Positions 1 to 8,125 of a stretch of 64,000 nt of DNA are shown here, one piece after another. Position numbers and translations under genes: made by a program. The notes beneath the pieces were generated by a model that saw only the letters and a list, made by a program, of their open reading frames with translations, did not search any database and was not told where the DNA came from. Source of the stretch: Sungkyunkwania multivorans (GTDB lineage Bacteria > Bacteroidota > Bacteroidia > Flavobacteriales > Flavobacteriaceae); contig NZ_JBHTJH010000004.1 in the NCBI RefSeq assembly GCF_042675645.1, positions 620,001 through 684,000 of the forward strand, given 5' to 3'. Within the stretch, counting starts at the first letter, position 1; each line of letters opens with the position of its first letter.

Positions 1-878
1 ACTTTGATGTATTCTTTTTCTACCATGGTATCGATGACCGATCGTACCTCGTCATAGGACCTACTTGTGACTTCGGTCTTTTTACCGAAGAGCGCATCGC
101 CAATCGCACCAAACAACCCGCCACGACTTTTCTTTTTGCGGGTTTCTTTGTATTGGGCATAGTCTCTCTCAATATGCTTTTGGATCTGACTCCAATTGAC
201 GATCACGCGACCTTTAGCAGCAGGAATACGAGTGGTGTACTTAAAGCCCATTTCGATAGAGAGGTCCGTGATGGAACGTGTTTTCTCGAACGTAGCTGCT
301 AACAATTGAGCCCCGTTAGGACTGAGATTGGAAGCCACCGCTACCTTTGCGCCTGGCAATACCGGTGCATTCAAAGACTGAACGACCGAAGGTGCCAGTT
401 TCTCATCCGTTAGTGTTGCAGAGATGATACGCAAAGATTTGTCTCCATCTGGTTTCACATCGAGCGCTCCTTTTAGTACACTCTTTTTGGGCGCTCCCTG
501 CTGACCATTGGCAAGGATCTGCTCCACTTCTTTCTGCTGCTCGGGAGTCAAACCCCATTCCATGAGCATGTGCAAGAGCGCACCACCAATTCCACCTTCA
601 GATTCTTTCTTGTCGGTAATATACTTAAGGAACAAGAACTCTTTGGTCTTATCCGGTCTTTCGCCTAATCGTAACGAAACCGGTAAATAATAATAGTTCT
701 TTGTTTTTCTATCGGAAAGGCTACTCGCTTGTCCGTAGAGGGTCACTTGCGTACCATCCGACAGGGTAAGGCTCAGCTTGTTCTCATTATCAACGATCTG
801 TGCCTCCGTTGGAAGTGTCGCAAGGAAAATGCAACATAAAGTTGCCGTTGCTAACAGGTTTTTAATTTTTGTTTTCAT
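1..878 (-). CDS. Exported protein of a four-member tandem family (partial, C-terminus beyond window)
   Basis: This reading frame opens with ATG at 878 and runs off the left edge, so about 292 residues are visible. It starts with a Sec-type signal peptide (MKTKIKNLLATATLCCIFLA, cleavage probably after TEA). The mature part shows the family signature also seen in the next three genes: YYYLP, then an R-L strand, then KEFLFLKY, then a Gly-rich GGIGGALLHML segment. A later strand reads VIVNWSQIQKH, followed by a basic stretch, KKKSRGG. The gene is 8 nt downstream of its neighbour and is the last visible member of the operon. Its closest relative in the window is the 228-aa protein at 887-1573. I do not recognise the family and assign no function. 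Export to the periplasm or outer membrane is inferred from the signal peptide only. No lipobox is apparent. Confidence 0.75.
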   Translation of the reverse strand, partial: MKTKIKNLLATATLCCIFLATLPTEAQIVDNENKLSLTLSDGTQVTLYGQASSLSDRKTKNYYYLPVSLRLGERPDKTKEFLFLKYITDKKESEGGIGGALLHMLMEWGLTPEQQKEVEQILANGQQGAPKKSVLKGALDVKPDGDKSLRIISATLTDEKLAPSVVQSLNAPVLPGAKVAVASNLSPNGAQLLAATFEKTRSITDLSIEMGFKYTTRIPAAKGRVIVNWSQIQKHIERDYAQYKETRKKKSRGGLFGAIGDALFGKKTEVTSRSYDEVRSVIDTMVEKEYIK

Positions 879-886
879 GATTGTAA

Positions 887-1573
887 TTATTGATTTAAAA
901 GTGTTTTAAAGTTTTGTTTCAAAGAATAGTGTACCGTGCCTGCAGCACTTCCAGATTCCGTGAATTTCAATTGAAAGTTGAGGACGAGATAGACCTCTTT
1001 CAGCTCCTTAGCATCGTTTTTTATCGCCTTTTCGAAGACGATGGCATCTTCTTCATTGAGATGAAAGGACGCCGCGGTCTTTGAGTTTGGCGTTGTTGGA
1101 ATCTTTCCTAACTGCGCCTGTGATCTATTGAGAATGGCTGCTATTTCATTCTTTCCCTCGATCGCTATGGTCTCTCCATTCGCAGAAGGCATGATGGCGC
1201 CCATCAAAACCGCATTTGGCCCCTTGCTCTCTATCAACATTCTTTGAGCTTCTTCCAACTGCCTTTTGTTGAGTCCCCAAGTTGCTAGAAAGTGGATGAT
1301 GGCACCGTTGTCTTGGTTCTCTTCTTTATAGCTCAGAAATGAGAATTCTTTTTCGCCAGTGGTTGTGGTTGAAAATCGCAAATGCGACGGCAAATAGTAA
1401 TATTCCATGCTTTGCTCATCAAAGGCATTTCTTTTCTTGTGCAAAACCACAGTGGAGTGATCTGACAATAACAGCCTCACGCTCTCGTTCTTTTCTAGGA
1501 CTTGCGCCACGCCTTTACAACAGCCAAAGGCTATGACAAGTACGAATGGTATTTTTAGAATATTTTGTAACAT
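887..1573 (-). CDS. Short exported paralogue of the four-member family
   Basis: The protein is 228 aa and begins with a hydrophobic signal sequence (residues 1-23, ending near GVAQ). Residues about 25-110 align by eye with the N-terminus of the 1-878 product: VRLLLSDHSTVVLH, YYYLPSHLRF, KEFSFLSY and GAIIHFLATWGL are the matching blocks. It is much shorter than its two upstream relatives (579 and 605 aa), so it holds little beyond the shared N-terminal module. Spacing is 11 nt from the upstream gene and 8 nt to the downstream one, consistent with one transcript. Function is unknown. The shortness could be a natural one-domain version or a decayed copy, but the frame is intact and has a normal stop. 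Confidence 0.75.
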   Translation of the reverse strand: MLQNILKIPFVLVIAFGCCKGVAQVLEKNESVRLLLSDHSTVVLHKKRNAFDEQSMEYYYLPSHLRFSTTTTGEKEFSFLSYKEENQDNGAIIHFLATWGLNKRQLEEAQRMLIESKGPNAVLMGAIMPSANGETIAIEGKNEIAAILNRSQAQLGKIPTTPNSKTAASFHLNEEDAIVFEKAIKNDAKELKEVYLVLNFQLKFTESGSAAGTVHYSLKQNFKTLLNQ

Positions 1574-1584
1574 CGTTTGATCGA

Positions 1585-3324
1585 TTATAGGTTGGGCATC
1601 TCATCAATAAAGATGAGACCGTATTTGTCCACACCTTTCTTTTGTCTCGGAGCCTCATTCTTTAAAAACCAAGTAATGCTATAGTCTACCTCTTCCACAC
1701 CCTTGGGAAGGGTGATCTCAAAGTATTTCTCGTTGATATTGTCTGAAGGGTAGAGGGTGAGATTCTGGGTCTTTGGGTCTCCAAAGAAGTCATATTTGAT
1801 CCGCACGGCAATGGCTCTGATATCGTTGTCCTTTAAACTGGCCAAGTCTCCTGAAAGCTCAATTTTTCTTCTTTGGAAAGGTGTATAGAGATTGATCATT
1901 GCTGCATTTTCGGTCTTCCATTCTTCCGAATAAGAGCCGCCACCGATAAATTTCCAAGTGGTCATGTAATCGTAATGCAGCCATTGGCTTCTATCCGTAT
2001 CTTCATGATTCAGGTACTTCATAGCGACTTTTCCATTGGAGGCCTTGAACGTATCTTTGGTAAGCAAAACCTCTTTGATGGTCTCGTCACCGTTTTCATG
2101 CTTCTTGTTCAGTTTCACTGTGACGCTGTTCAGCATTTTATCGAATTCTCGTTCGATGTTGCCGTCAATTCCCACATACACATCTCGCTGTTGAAACGCA
2201 GGGTCCCAAAGCGGAACATCTTTGAATATTTCTTTGTTCTCGCCGTATTCCTTATAGAGATTACCAGCGTTGAAGGTTACGTAGTGATTTCTGCTCACAT
2301 TGCTTCTACCGTTGAATACCATATTGCTTTTACCGGTGGTGCGATGTTCTTTGTATTGATAGCTCACATTGAGTCCAAAACCAGTAGTGTTTCGACTGCC
2401 CATCGCACCATTGCCGCTAATGAGCGAACCGATGGCATCCTCCAATCCACCACGGTGTTCGTCCGGTACTTGTTCTAGTGGTACTTTTTTGAACATGAGA
2501 TCTAACAGCTTGGTATAAACCGTCTGAACAAGACTTTCCATAGAGGCATCGCTCCCTGTACTAGTGAATTTTATCGCCTGATCCTTTCTTAATTTATCAA
2601 AGCCTAGACCCACGTCGGCACCTACGAAATAGATACTTCCGCCTGCATCAAAGGCATGACTCTTTTTTACTTCCGACCAGTCGATCTCTAATTCGGCCTC
2701 ATAATTTTCTGTCAATCCAGAAAATGATAATTCGAAGACCAGCGATACATCTGGTGTAGCCATTTTGAAGCTTTCTAGAAGTAATTTAGATTTTACAGGG
2801 TCTATACTGAAGGACAGCGGTATTTTACTGTTTTCAAGAATAGGCGCTTCTCCTGTTCCAAGGATCTGTGGTTTATTGGTTCCTGAAGTTGGATTGAGAA
2901 TGGATGAAATAAGGGTATATTTACCGCTATTGAAGACGACTGGCCCTCGAATTGTTATAGAGTCATTTTCAAGTTTTTTCTTTAAAAATCGTTCGGCATT
3001 TACAATGGATTCTTCGGGGGTATCATACAATACCATAAAGTTGAGAATACCTCCACCATCGGCCTCGGTAATGGTTTTTGTCTCGCTTTCCGATGGTTTT
3101 TCTAGTATGTATCGTAAATATGAAAACTCGGGGAGGCTATCCTTGTTGATAGATAGACGTGCTCTTTCTGGAAGATAGAGATAGGTGTTTTCATTCTTAT
3201 GAATGGGAAAGCACCATAATCCTTGGGCATTGACTCCTCTGTCGATAAGCACTGATTGTGACCTTCCTACAAAGCATAGTCCGACCAGCCCTAGCAAAAC
3301 TAGGATGTTTTTTATTGCTTTCAT
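1585..3324 (-). CDS. Large exported paralogue of the four-member family
   Basis: The protein is 579 aa with a Sec signal peptide (MKAIKNILVLLGLVGLCFVG, then RSQS). The N-terminal family module is present: TYLYLPERARL, LPEFSYLRY, and GGGILNFMVLYDTPEE. A central strand reads ELEIDWSEVKKSH, equivalent to the VNWSQI and SADMSTIYEH segments of the paralogues. The C-terminal third (about 400-579) is rich in beta-strand-like alternation and matches the 605-aa neighbour around YDYMTTWKF, NLYTPFQRRKIELSGD and VRIKYDFFGDP. The family is not one I can name. A repeated beta-sandwich architecture is an inference from the strand pattern. It is transcribed with its neighbours, with 26 nt upstream spacing. 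Confidence 0.78.
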   Translation of the reverse strand: MKAIKNILVLLGLVGLCFVGRSQSVLIDRGVNAQGLWCFPIHKNENTYLYLPERARLSINKDSLPEFSYLRYILEKPSESETKTITEADGGGILNFMVLYDTPEESIVNAERFLKKKLENDSITIRGPVVFNSGKYTLISSILNPTSGTNKPQILGTGEAPILENSKIPLSFSIDPVKSKLLLESFKMATPDVSLVFELSFSGLTENYEAELEIDWSEVKKSHAFDAGGSIYFVGADVGLGFDKLRKDQAIKFTSTGSDASMESLVQTVYTKLLDLMFKKVPLEQVPDEHRGGLEDAIGSLISGNGAMGSRNTTGFGLNVSYQYKEHRTTGKSNMVFNGRSNVSRNHYVTFNAGNLYKEYGENKEIFKDVPLWDPAFQQRDVYVGIDGNIEREFDKMLNSVTVKLNKKHENGDETIKEVLLTKDTFKASNGKVAMKYLNHEDTDRSQWLHYDYMTTWKFIGGGSYSEEWKTENAAMINLYTPFQRRKIELSGDLASLKDNDIRAIAVRIKYDFFGDPKTQNLTLYPSDNINEKYFEITLPKGVEEVDYSITWFLKNEAPRQKKGVDKYGLIFIDEMPNL

Positions 3325-3350
3325 GTCGTTTTGTTTTTAGCTGATGTGGA

Positions 3351-5168
3351 TTATTCTTGTGGTGGTATCAGAAAAAGGTAATCTCCTTCAAGCGGTACTG
3401 CGGGCATTTCTGTTGGACCAGAGGTGCCGTACCAACTAACTTGATATACTACCGGTTCGCCCTTATCGTGATAGAGATTGACTTTGCTCGTATTTTCGGC
3501 ATCTCCTTTACGAAGGATCATCGTTTTATGTGGCTTCGGATGCCCATTGATGATGGTAAAGAAGCGAACGGAGCAGGCCTGGATATTGGCTTCTTTAAAG
3601 AAGGTCCTATCGGCATCTATTTGTACCGTTCTCTTATCAAATGGAGGTGTCAAGGCAATAGAAGCATCGTTGGCTTTGACCCAATTGGACCCCTTTGGGA
3701 TTTTGATGGTCTTATCATCTCCTTTTAGATTCCAACTCAATTGATATTCATAATCGAGCCACTCCGAGCCTTTGATCCCAAGCCGAGGATAGAATACCGT
3801 TCTGTAGTCTTCTCCTTTTTCGAGATCTCCTCTTTTGATGATGACATCACGGGTCACGTCATTTTGGTCTTCGCCGTAGGTCTTTTTGAAGCTGACGGTG
3901 ACCGAGTTTAGAATTTCGCTGAAACAATCCACATATTCTCCATCGAGTTGAAATATGACCTCGCGCTTCAAGAAATCGATATCTTCCAGGTCGACGATCC
4001 TAAAATATTTGTCCTTCGCAGACGGGTCTTCCTTAAAGGTCTCATAGAGCCCACTAATATTTCCAGACGAAAACACGGGCACCTTGATGGTAGTGGACTT
4101 GCTCAAATTCAAATAGAATTTGTTCACTTTGATGTCCTGTCTTTTCTTTAATACAAATTGATTGTCGGTCTGATATTTTTCATCCTGGGCGCCTCCAAAG
4201 ACTTTGCTGAAAAATCCTCTCTTTCTTCTTCCCGCGAGCTGCCCTTGTTCTATGGCGATCTCTTTTTCGGGTTGTTTGGCCCAACCGGTCTCAGCGTCGA
4301 ACATCAATTCGATGAGTTTGTCAGTTACCAATGATAGAATGCTGCTCATATCATCGGTCTTAATGCCCAATCCTACGGAGCGATCAAATACGTCGATATT
4401 GAGCTTCTGATCTTGGACCATTTCGTCGGTGATCTTGCGCAATTGTCTCTTGGTATAATCCTTTTGATAGCTATATACCTTGCTGTAATGTTCATAAATA
4501 GTGGACATGTCGGCAGAGACGATAGCGTTGTAGCCTTTTACTTTTGCTTCGTAAAAGCCATTGACAACGACCGATACGTCTGAGGTTTTCCCTTGTAGCG
4601 ACTCCCAGAGCAGTGTTGCTCCCTCTTGATTGAGTTTGGCCGCGATAGCTGCCTTGGAATCTTTGTAAAGAGGTGCATGCCCTGAGGTGATGACGTTTTG
4701 GGTAAAGGGATTTTCACCCTCCACATTGTTCAATATGGAAGAGACGATCTTAAAGCTGGCGATACCATCACCGCCATCTTTCATGGCCTGCTTCATTGGA
4801 ACGGGACCGACGATCTTGGCGCCGCCTTTCTTTTCTTGGAGTTCTTTTTCCACCTTACTTATAACTTCTTCTGGAAGATCGAATTGTATAAGGGCATGAA
4901 ATAGTCCACCACTGGCATTTCCTCCCTGTCCGATATACTTCATACACATCAACTCATAGTCTCCATCGTCTTTTGTTGCTAGACGTGGATAATCTGGAAG
5001 ATAATAGTAGGCGCTGGGATCGTTGCTATCTTGAAGAAGCTGAACCCCTTCGATATACATCCGTCCTTCGTCATAGTTGACTTGCGCTTGCGATGCTGTA
5101 CTGATCAATAAGAATATAGTGAGTACTATAACTTTGTGGAAAACGATAAAACAGTTTTCTGGTTTCAT
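3351..5168 (-). CDS. Large exported paralogue, first gene of the four-gene operon
   Basis: The protein is 605 aa with an N-terminal signal peptide (hydrophobic core VIVLTIFLLIS, predicted cleavage after SQA). It contains the family blocks SAYYYLPDYPRL, YELMCMKYI, GGLFHALIQFDLPEE and VSADMSTIYEHYSK, and a basic-Gly stretch RRKRGFFSKVFGG that resembles the KKKSRGGLFG stretch in the 1-878 product. The C-terminal half matches the 579-aa neighbour (YEYQLSWNL, ALTPPFDKRTVQIDAD). It is the promoter-proximal gene. Upstream are a TAnnTTTG-type box and four copies of a motif also found in eCIS promoters, so I infer co-regulation with the injection system. Function is unknown. Confidence 0.78.
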   Translation of the reverse strand: MKPENCFIVFHKVIVLTIFLLISTASQAQVNYDEGRMYIEGVQLLQDSNDPSAYYYLPDYPRLATKDDGDYELMCMKYIGQGGNASGGLFHALIQFDLPEEVISKVEKELQEKKGGAKIVGPVPMKQAMKDGGDGIASFKIVSSILNNVEGENPFTQNVITSGHAPLYKDSKAAIAAKLNQEGATLLWESLQGKTSDVSVVVNGFYEAKVKGYNAIVSADMSTIYEHYSKVYSYQKDYTKRQLRKITDEMVQDQKLNIDVFDRSVGLGIKTDDMSSILSLVTDKLIELMFDAETGWAKQPEKEIAIEQGQLAGRRKRGFFSKVFGGAQDEKYQTDNQFVLKKRQDIKVNKFYLNLSKSTTIKVPVFSSGNISGLYETFKEDPSAKDKYFRIVDLEDIDFLKREVIFQLDGEYVDCFSEILNSVTVSFKKTYGEDQNDVTRDVIIKRGDLEKGEDYRTVFYPRLGIKGSEWLDYEYQLSWNLKGDDKTIKIPKGSNWVKANDASIALTPPFDKRTVQIDADRTFFKEANIQACSVRFFTIINGHPKPHKTMILRKGDAENTSKVNLYHDKGEPVVYQVSWYGTSGPTEMPAVPLEGDYLFLIPPQE

Positions 5169-5192
5169 GATTATTGGTTTTTAATTACGATT

Positions 5193-5200
5193 CAAAAGTA
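5193..5200 (-). promoter_or_regulatory. Candidate -7 box (TACTTTTG) for the four-paralogue operon
   Basis: On the minus strand the octamer TACTTTTG fits the Bacteroidota -7 consensus TAnnTTTG. It sits 25 nt before the ATG at 5168. No good -33 TTG is seen at the usual spacing, which would fit a promoter needing an activator. The repeated motif copies at 5244-5330 are in a plausible activator position. Confidence 0.4.
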
Positions 5201-5243
5201 ACTGCCGAACGGCTTATTTTTTAAAGGGAAATGGATGGTTATG

Positions 5244-5330
5244 TACCGTGAAATACCGTCTTATTTTACGTTTGTATTTCCCCTAAGGGCTACGGGCTAT
5301 TTCCCATATCGACTTACGGGTATTTCACCC
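5244..5330. promoter_or_regulatory. Cluster of four copies of an ACGG-TATTTC-CCC motif
   Basis: Four related sequences occur in 87 nt: ACCGTGAAATACCGT (5245-5259, inverted), GTATTTCCCC (5274-5283), ACGGGCTATTTCCC (5292-5304) and TACGGGTATTTCACCC (5315-5330). Their centres are about 21-26 nt apart, near two helical turns, as expected for cooperative binding of a dimeric regulator. Similar GGGGAAATA-type sequences lie upstream of the ATPase gene, the ART cargo gene and the eCIS operon. The rest of this gap (5331-5473) shows nothing I recognise. Confidence 0.5.
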
Positions 5331-5479
5331 TTTACCTACTCTTGAATATGTAGGAATCCGGGATCCTAGGGTGACAATGACCATTAAAAACCCAATGATT
5401 ATAAGGGCTTTACGTGCATATCTATATTCGATGTGTATGGTGTGATACCAGGATGAGGAAGGGGGGGTGCTGTAAAAAA

Positions 5480-5502
5480 ACTCCTATTAAAGGAGTTTTT
5501 TT
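5480..5502 (-). terminator. Rho-independent terminator after the AAA+ ATPase gene
   Basis: ACTCCT (5480-5485), a 5-nt loop and AGGAGT (5491-5496) form a short stem, flanked by seven A on the left and a T-run on the right. It can therefore act on both strands. It lies 34 nt past the ATPase stop and marks the 3' end of the eCIS transcription block. Confidence 0.7.
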
Positions 5503-5535
5503 AGCATGGAGATATATTATGTATTCATTAGCGTA

Positions 5536-6867
5536 CTAGATCATCTTACCTTCTTTGATATATTCCTTTTTAATCGCATCTATCAGATCTTGTAAGCGAA
5601 TATGTGTGTTTTCTTTTTCTAGGGTTTGCAAGCAGGAGTGTTGAATGATATTTACGATATTGGAACCGGTGATCTCATAAGTTTTGGCCAATCCTAAAAG
5701 GTCCACTTCTGGATGAAGCGGCAACTTCTTGGGCAAATTCATTTCCCACAACTGCATGCGCTCTTTGGGTGAAGGACTTTCGAAGGCAACAATGGATTGA
5801 AAGCGACGTGTAAAGGCCGAATCGATATTGCTTTTGAGGTTGGTTGCCAACACCACAAGTCCCGGATGCGCTTCTATACGTTGTAAAAGATAGGCCACCT
5901 CTTGATTGGCATATTTATCGTGCGCGTCTCTCACATTGGTTCGTTTCCCAAAGATAGAGTCGGCCTCATCGAAAAACAGGATCCAATCTTTGTGCATCGC
6001 CTTGTTGAACAATTTTGACAGATTCTTTTCGGTCTCACCGATGTATTTGGAGACCACCATGGAAAGGTCGATCCGGTAGACATCCTTGTTGGTATATTTC
6101 CCTAGAAGCGTTGCAGTAAGCGTCTTTCCGGTTCCTGGTGGGCCATGGAACATTACGCGATAGCCAGGTTTGATGCGATGTTTGAGACCATGCATTTCCA
6201 TCAATTGATCGTTATATTTTAGCCAGGTCTGAATTTCCTTTACTTGATCCATGGTCTTTGTCGATAGGATAAGGTCTTCCCATTCCAAAGAAGTAGAAAT
6301 ACGTTCTGCAGGAAATTCGGCAGATTGTTTCGGGATCTGTTTGTTGCCAGAGACAAGCTCAAGGGCATGCTCAGCGTCAATAGAGAGAACACCGCTTAGT
6401 GGCGGTTCACCCTGTGGGCTTCCATTGAGCCCAACAATTCCCTGTTTATTTAATTTTCCTTCTTCATCAAAGATGGACATCATCTGGGTCCTGAGATCAA
6501 GATCATTGCCTGCCAGCAGATAGAGTGCCGTTTCCCCGGTAGGAATAATGCCGCGATGATTTTTGCCTTTGATACCTCCAAACTCGGGAAATTCTCCACC
6601 ATTTGGTAAGAATTCTGAAATGATGTCATTGAGAAAATTTGGTGCTACCATCGGAGCCAGCGCCAAGATGAGGACCAAGGTTTCCGATTGAGAAAGATCC
6701 TGTATTTTACACCACTGTCCTATTTTGGTAGCGCTAAAAGCTGTATCGTCTGGGATGTTATGGGTGGTTTGCTGTAACTCTGCTGATAGACGATATCGAA
6801 GTGCTTCGCCTAGGAATTGCATGGCAGCATCTATTCCGGTGTGGTGTAGGGTAGTGGCTATCTCCAT
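5536..6867 (-). CDS. eCIS AAA+ ATPase (Afp15-like)
   Basis: The protein is 443 aa. The N-terminal half (1-200) is a family-specific region. The C-terminal half is a AAA+ module with Walker A GPPGTGKT (242-249), Walker B ILFFDEADSIFGKR (296-309), sensor 1 ATNLKSNID and an arginine-finger segment TRRF. A single AAA+ ATPase of this type is a core gene of Afp/PVC-like clusters, where Afp15 is thought to help assembly or sheath length control; it acts in the producer cytoplasm. It is the last gene of the eCIS block, separated from the LRR gene by 112 nt containing a copy of the shared regulatory motif, so it may also be transcribed from its own promoter. A terminator follows. Confidence 0.9.
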   Translation of the reverse strand: MEIATTLHHTGIDAAMQFLGEALRYRLSAELQQTTHNIPDDTAFSATKIGQWCKIQDLSQSETLVLILALAPMVAPNFLNDIISEFLPNGGEFPEFGGIKGKNHRGIIPTGETALYLLAGNDLDLRTQMMSIFDEEGKLNKQGIVGLNGSPQGEPPLSGVLSIDAEHALELVSGNKQIPKQSAEFPAERISTSLEWEDLILSTKTMDQVKEIQTWLKYNDQLMEMHGLKHRIKPGYRVMFHGPPGTGKTLTATLLGKYTNKDVYRIDLSMVVSKYIGETEKNLSKLFNKAMHKDWILFFDEADSIFGKRTNVRDAHDKYANQEVAYLLQRIEAHPGLVVLATNLKSNIDSAFTRRFQSIVAFESPSPKERMQLWEMNLPKKLPLHPEVDLLGLAKTYEITGSNIVNIIQHSCLQTLEKENTHIRLQDLIDAIKKEYIKEGKMI

Positions 6868-6937
6868 TTGGTTTGGTCAATGATGTTGTAAAGTACAATG
6901 ATATGCTTCTAAATGATTCGAATCAACAGGAGGATGA

Positions 6938-6957
6938 CGGGGAAATATGGGGGTTTT
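6938..6957. promoter_or_regulatory. GGGGAAATA-type motif upstream of the ATPase gene
   Basis: The plus strand reads ACGGGGAAATATGGGGG here, about 75 nt before the ATPase ATG at 6867. It resembles the copies at 5244-5330 and 41261-41273. The match is one-sided rather than fully palindromic, so confidence is limited. Confidence 0.4.
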
Positions 6958-6979
6958 TCCTATTCTTTAAAAGACTTTC

Positions 6980-8116
6980 TCATATGATGATATTCTCTAT
7001 TTCTCCGAAATAAATATTTTCAGATAGTAGACCCTTATTTTTTATTTTCATTATATCTTCAATATTCCAATCTCCTCCAATTTCTAAACGCTTTAATTTA
7101 TTATAAAAGTTTTTGGTATAATAGTTGAATGCATTGTGCTGGAGTCCAGTATAGTTTAGCTTAATTATTTCTAATTCTTTTATCCACTTGGAATTACGTA
7201 GATAATCAAAAGTATTTGGAGAAAATGAATTGTTCGAGAGGGAGAGATTCTTTAATTGGAAGAAGTCAATATTTGAAAATTCGACAAGAAATTGATCACC
7301 TAGTTCAGAATTCTCTAATCCTATAGTTTCTAAATGTAGAAAATTTTCAAACAGCTTTTGAGGTTTATTGAGCAGGTCTCCCAATCCCTTCACATTTCTT
7401 AGTGAAAAATGTAACAATCCGCATCTATCGGTATTCATAAGATTTAGAAGTCCTTTTGAACTAATATCAGTGTGTTGCAGATTTAACGAATCAAGTTGCC
7501 CAAAGAGTTTGGAATTAAGAAGTTCTTTTAAGGTGGTATCATTAAAAGTGACAGCGCTTATTATTAATTTTCTAAGTGCTTGACTTGATGACTTAAAAAA
7601 TTCGGTAATAGCCAAATTGATATCTCTTGTATGGTCAAAAATTTCCACCACCTCAACTTTTTGGAGCCTGCCTTCTGCTTCCTCATTTTCCAAATATTCT
7701 GGGAGATCATAAATTATTAACTTATCACCTTCCTTTCTATAACTAGATTGAAAAGCATGCAAGTCACTTCTTTTTCCAACACTTTTCTTTGAGAGATTGG
7801 TTACATTAAGAATACTCTCTATTGGATATTTGAAAAACCCCAATTCAGGATTACTATGTTTAAGATACTCTAAATAGTCAGATTGGTTTTCTTTAAAAAA
7901 AAGATTGGAAAGGTCGTAAAAAAAATCCTCAAAGACTTCGAATGGCATTACAATATTGGGATCTTCACGGTCATAGAAGTCTTTGATCTTATTTATTCCT
8001 TCTAATGCCGCAAATATGTCTTCAATTGATTGTTTTTTAAGTTGTTTATTCCTTTCCAGAATGGTTTTATAATATCTTAGTTCATCGATATGTCTAAAAA
8101 AAAACATTTTTTTCAT
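6980..8116 (-). CDS. LRR-like protein, candidate immunity partner of the ART cargo
   Basis: The protein is 378 aa with no signal peptide, so it is predicted to be cytoplasmic. Residues from about 175 onward form leucine-rich repeats of the ribonuclease-inhibitor-like spacing: LRKLIISAVTFND, LDSLNLQHTDISS, LETIGLENSELGD, LKNLSLSNNSFSP, LEIIKLNYTGLQ and LKRLEIGGDWN. The first 170 residues are charged and helical with no named domain. It starts 9 nt after the stop of the 1465-aa DUF4157 protein. It is visibly more AT-rich than the structural eCIS genes, as is common for exchangeable toxin/immunity modules. An immunity role is inferred only from position, AT-richness and lack of export signal. 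LRR proteins can also be generic binding partners. Confidence 0.65.
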   Translation of the reverse strand: MKKMFFFRHIDELRYYKTILERNKQLKKQSIEDIFAALEGINKIKDFYDREDPNIVMPFEVFEDFFYDLSNLFFKENQSDYLEYLKHSNPELGFFKYPIESILNVTNLSKKSVGKRSDLHAFQSSYRKEGDKLIIYDLPEYLENEEAEGRLQKVEVVEIFDHTRDINLAITEFFKSSSQALRKLIISAVTFNDTTLKELLNSKLFGQLDSLNLQHTDISSKGLLNLMNTDRCGLLHFSLRNVKGLGDLLNKPQKLFENFLHLETIGLENSELGDQFLVEFSNIDFFQLKNLSLSNNSFSPNTFDYLRNSKWIKELEIIKLNYTGLQHNAFNYYTKNFYNKLKRLEIGGDWNIEDIMKIKNKGLLSENIYFGEIENIII

Positions 8117-8125
8117 AATAAAAGT

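Noticed and set aside
5261..5330. The CCCTAAGGG / ACGGG repeats as a transposon end or attachment site
   Set aside because: There is no transposase or integrase, no matching second end and no target duplication. Similar motifs occur in other promoters of the locus.
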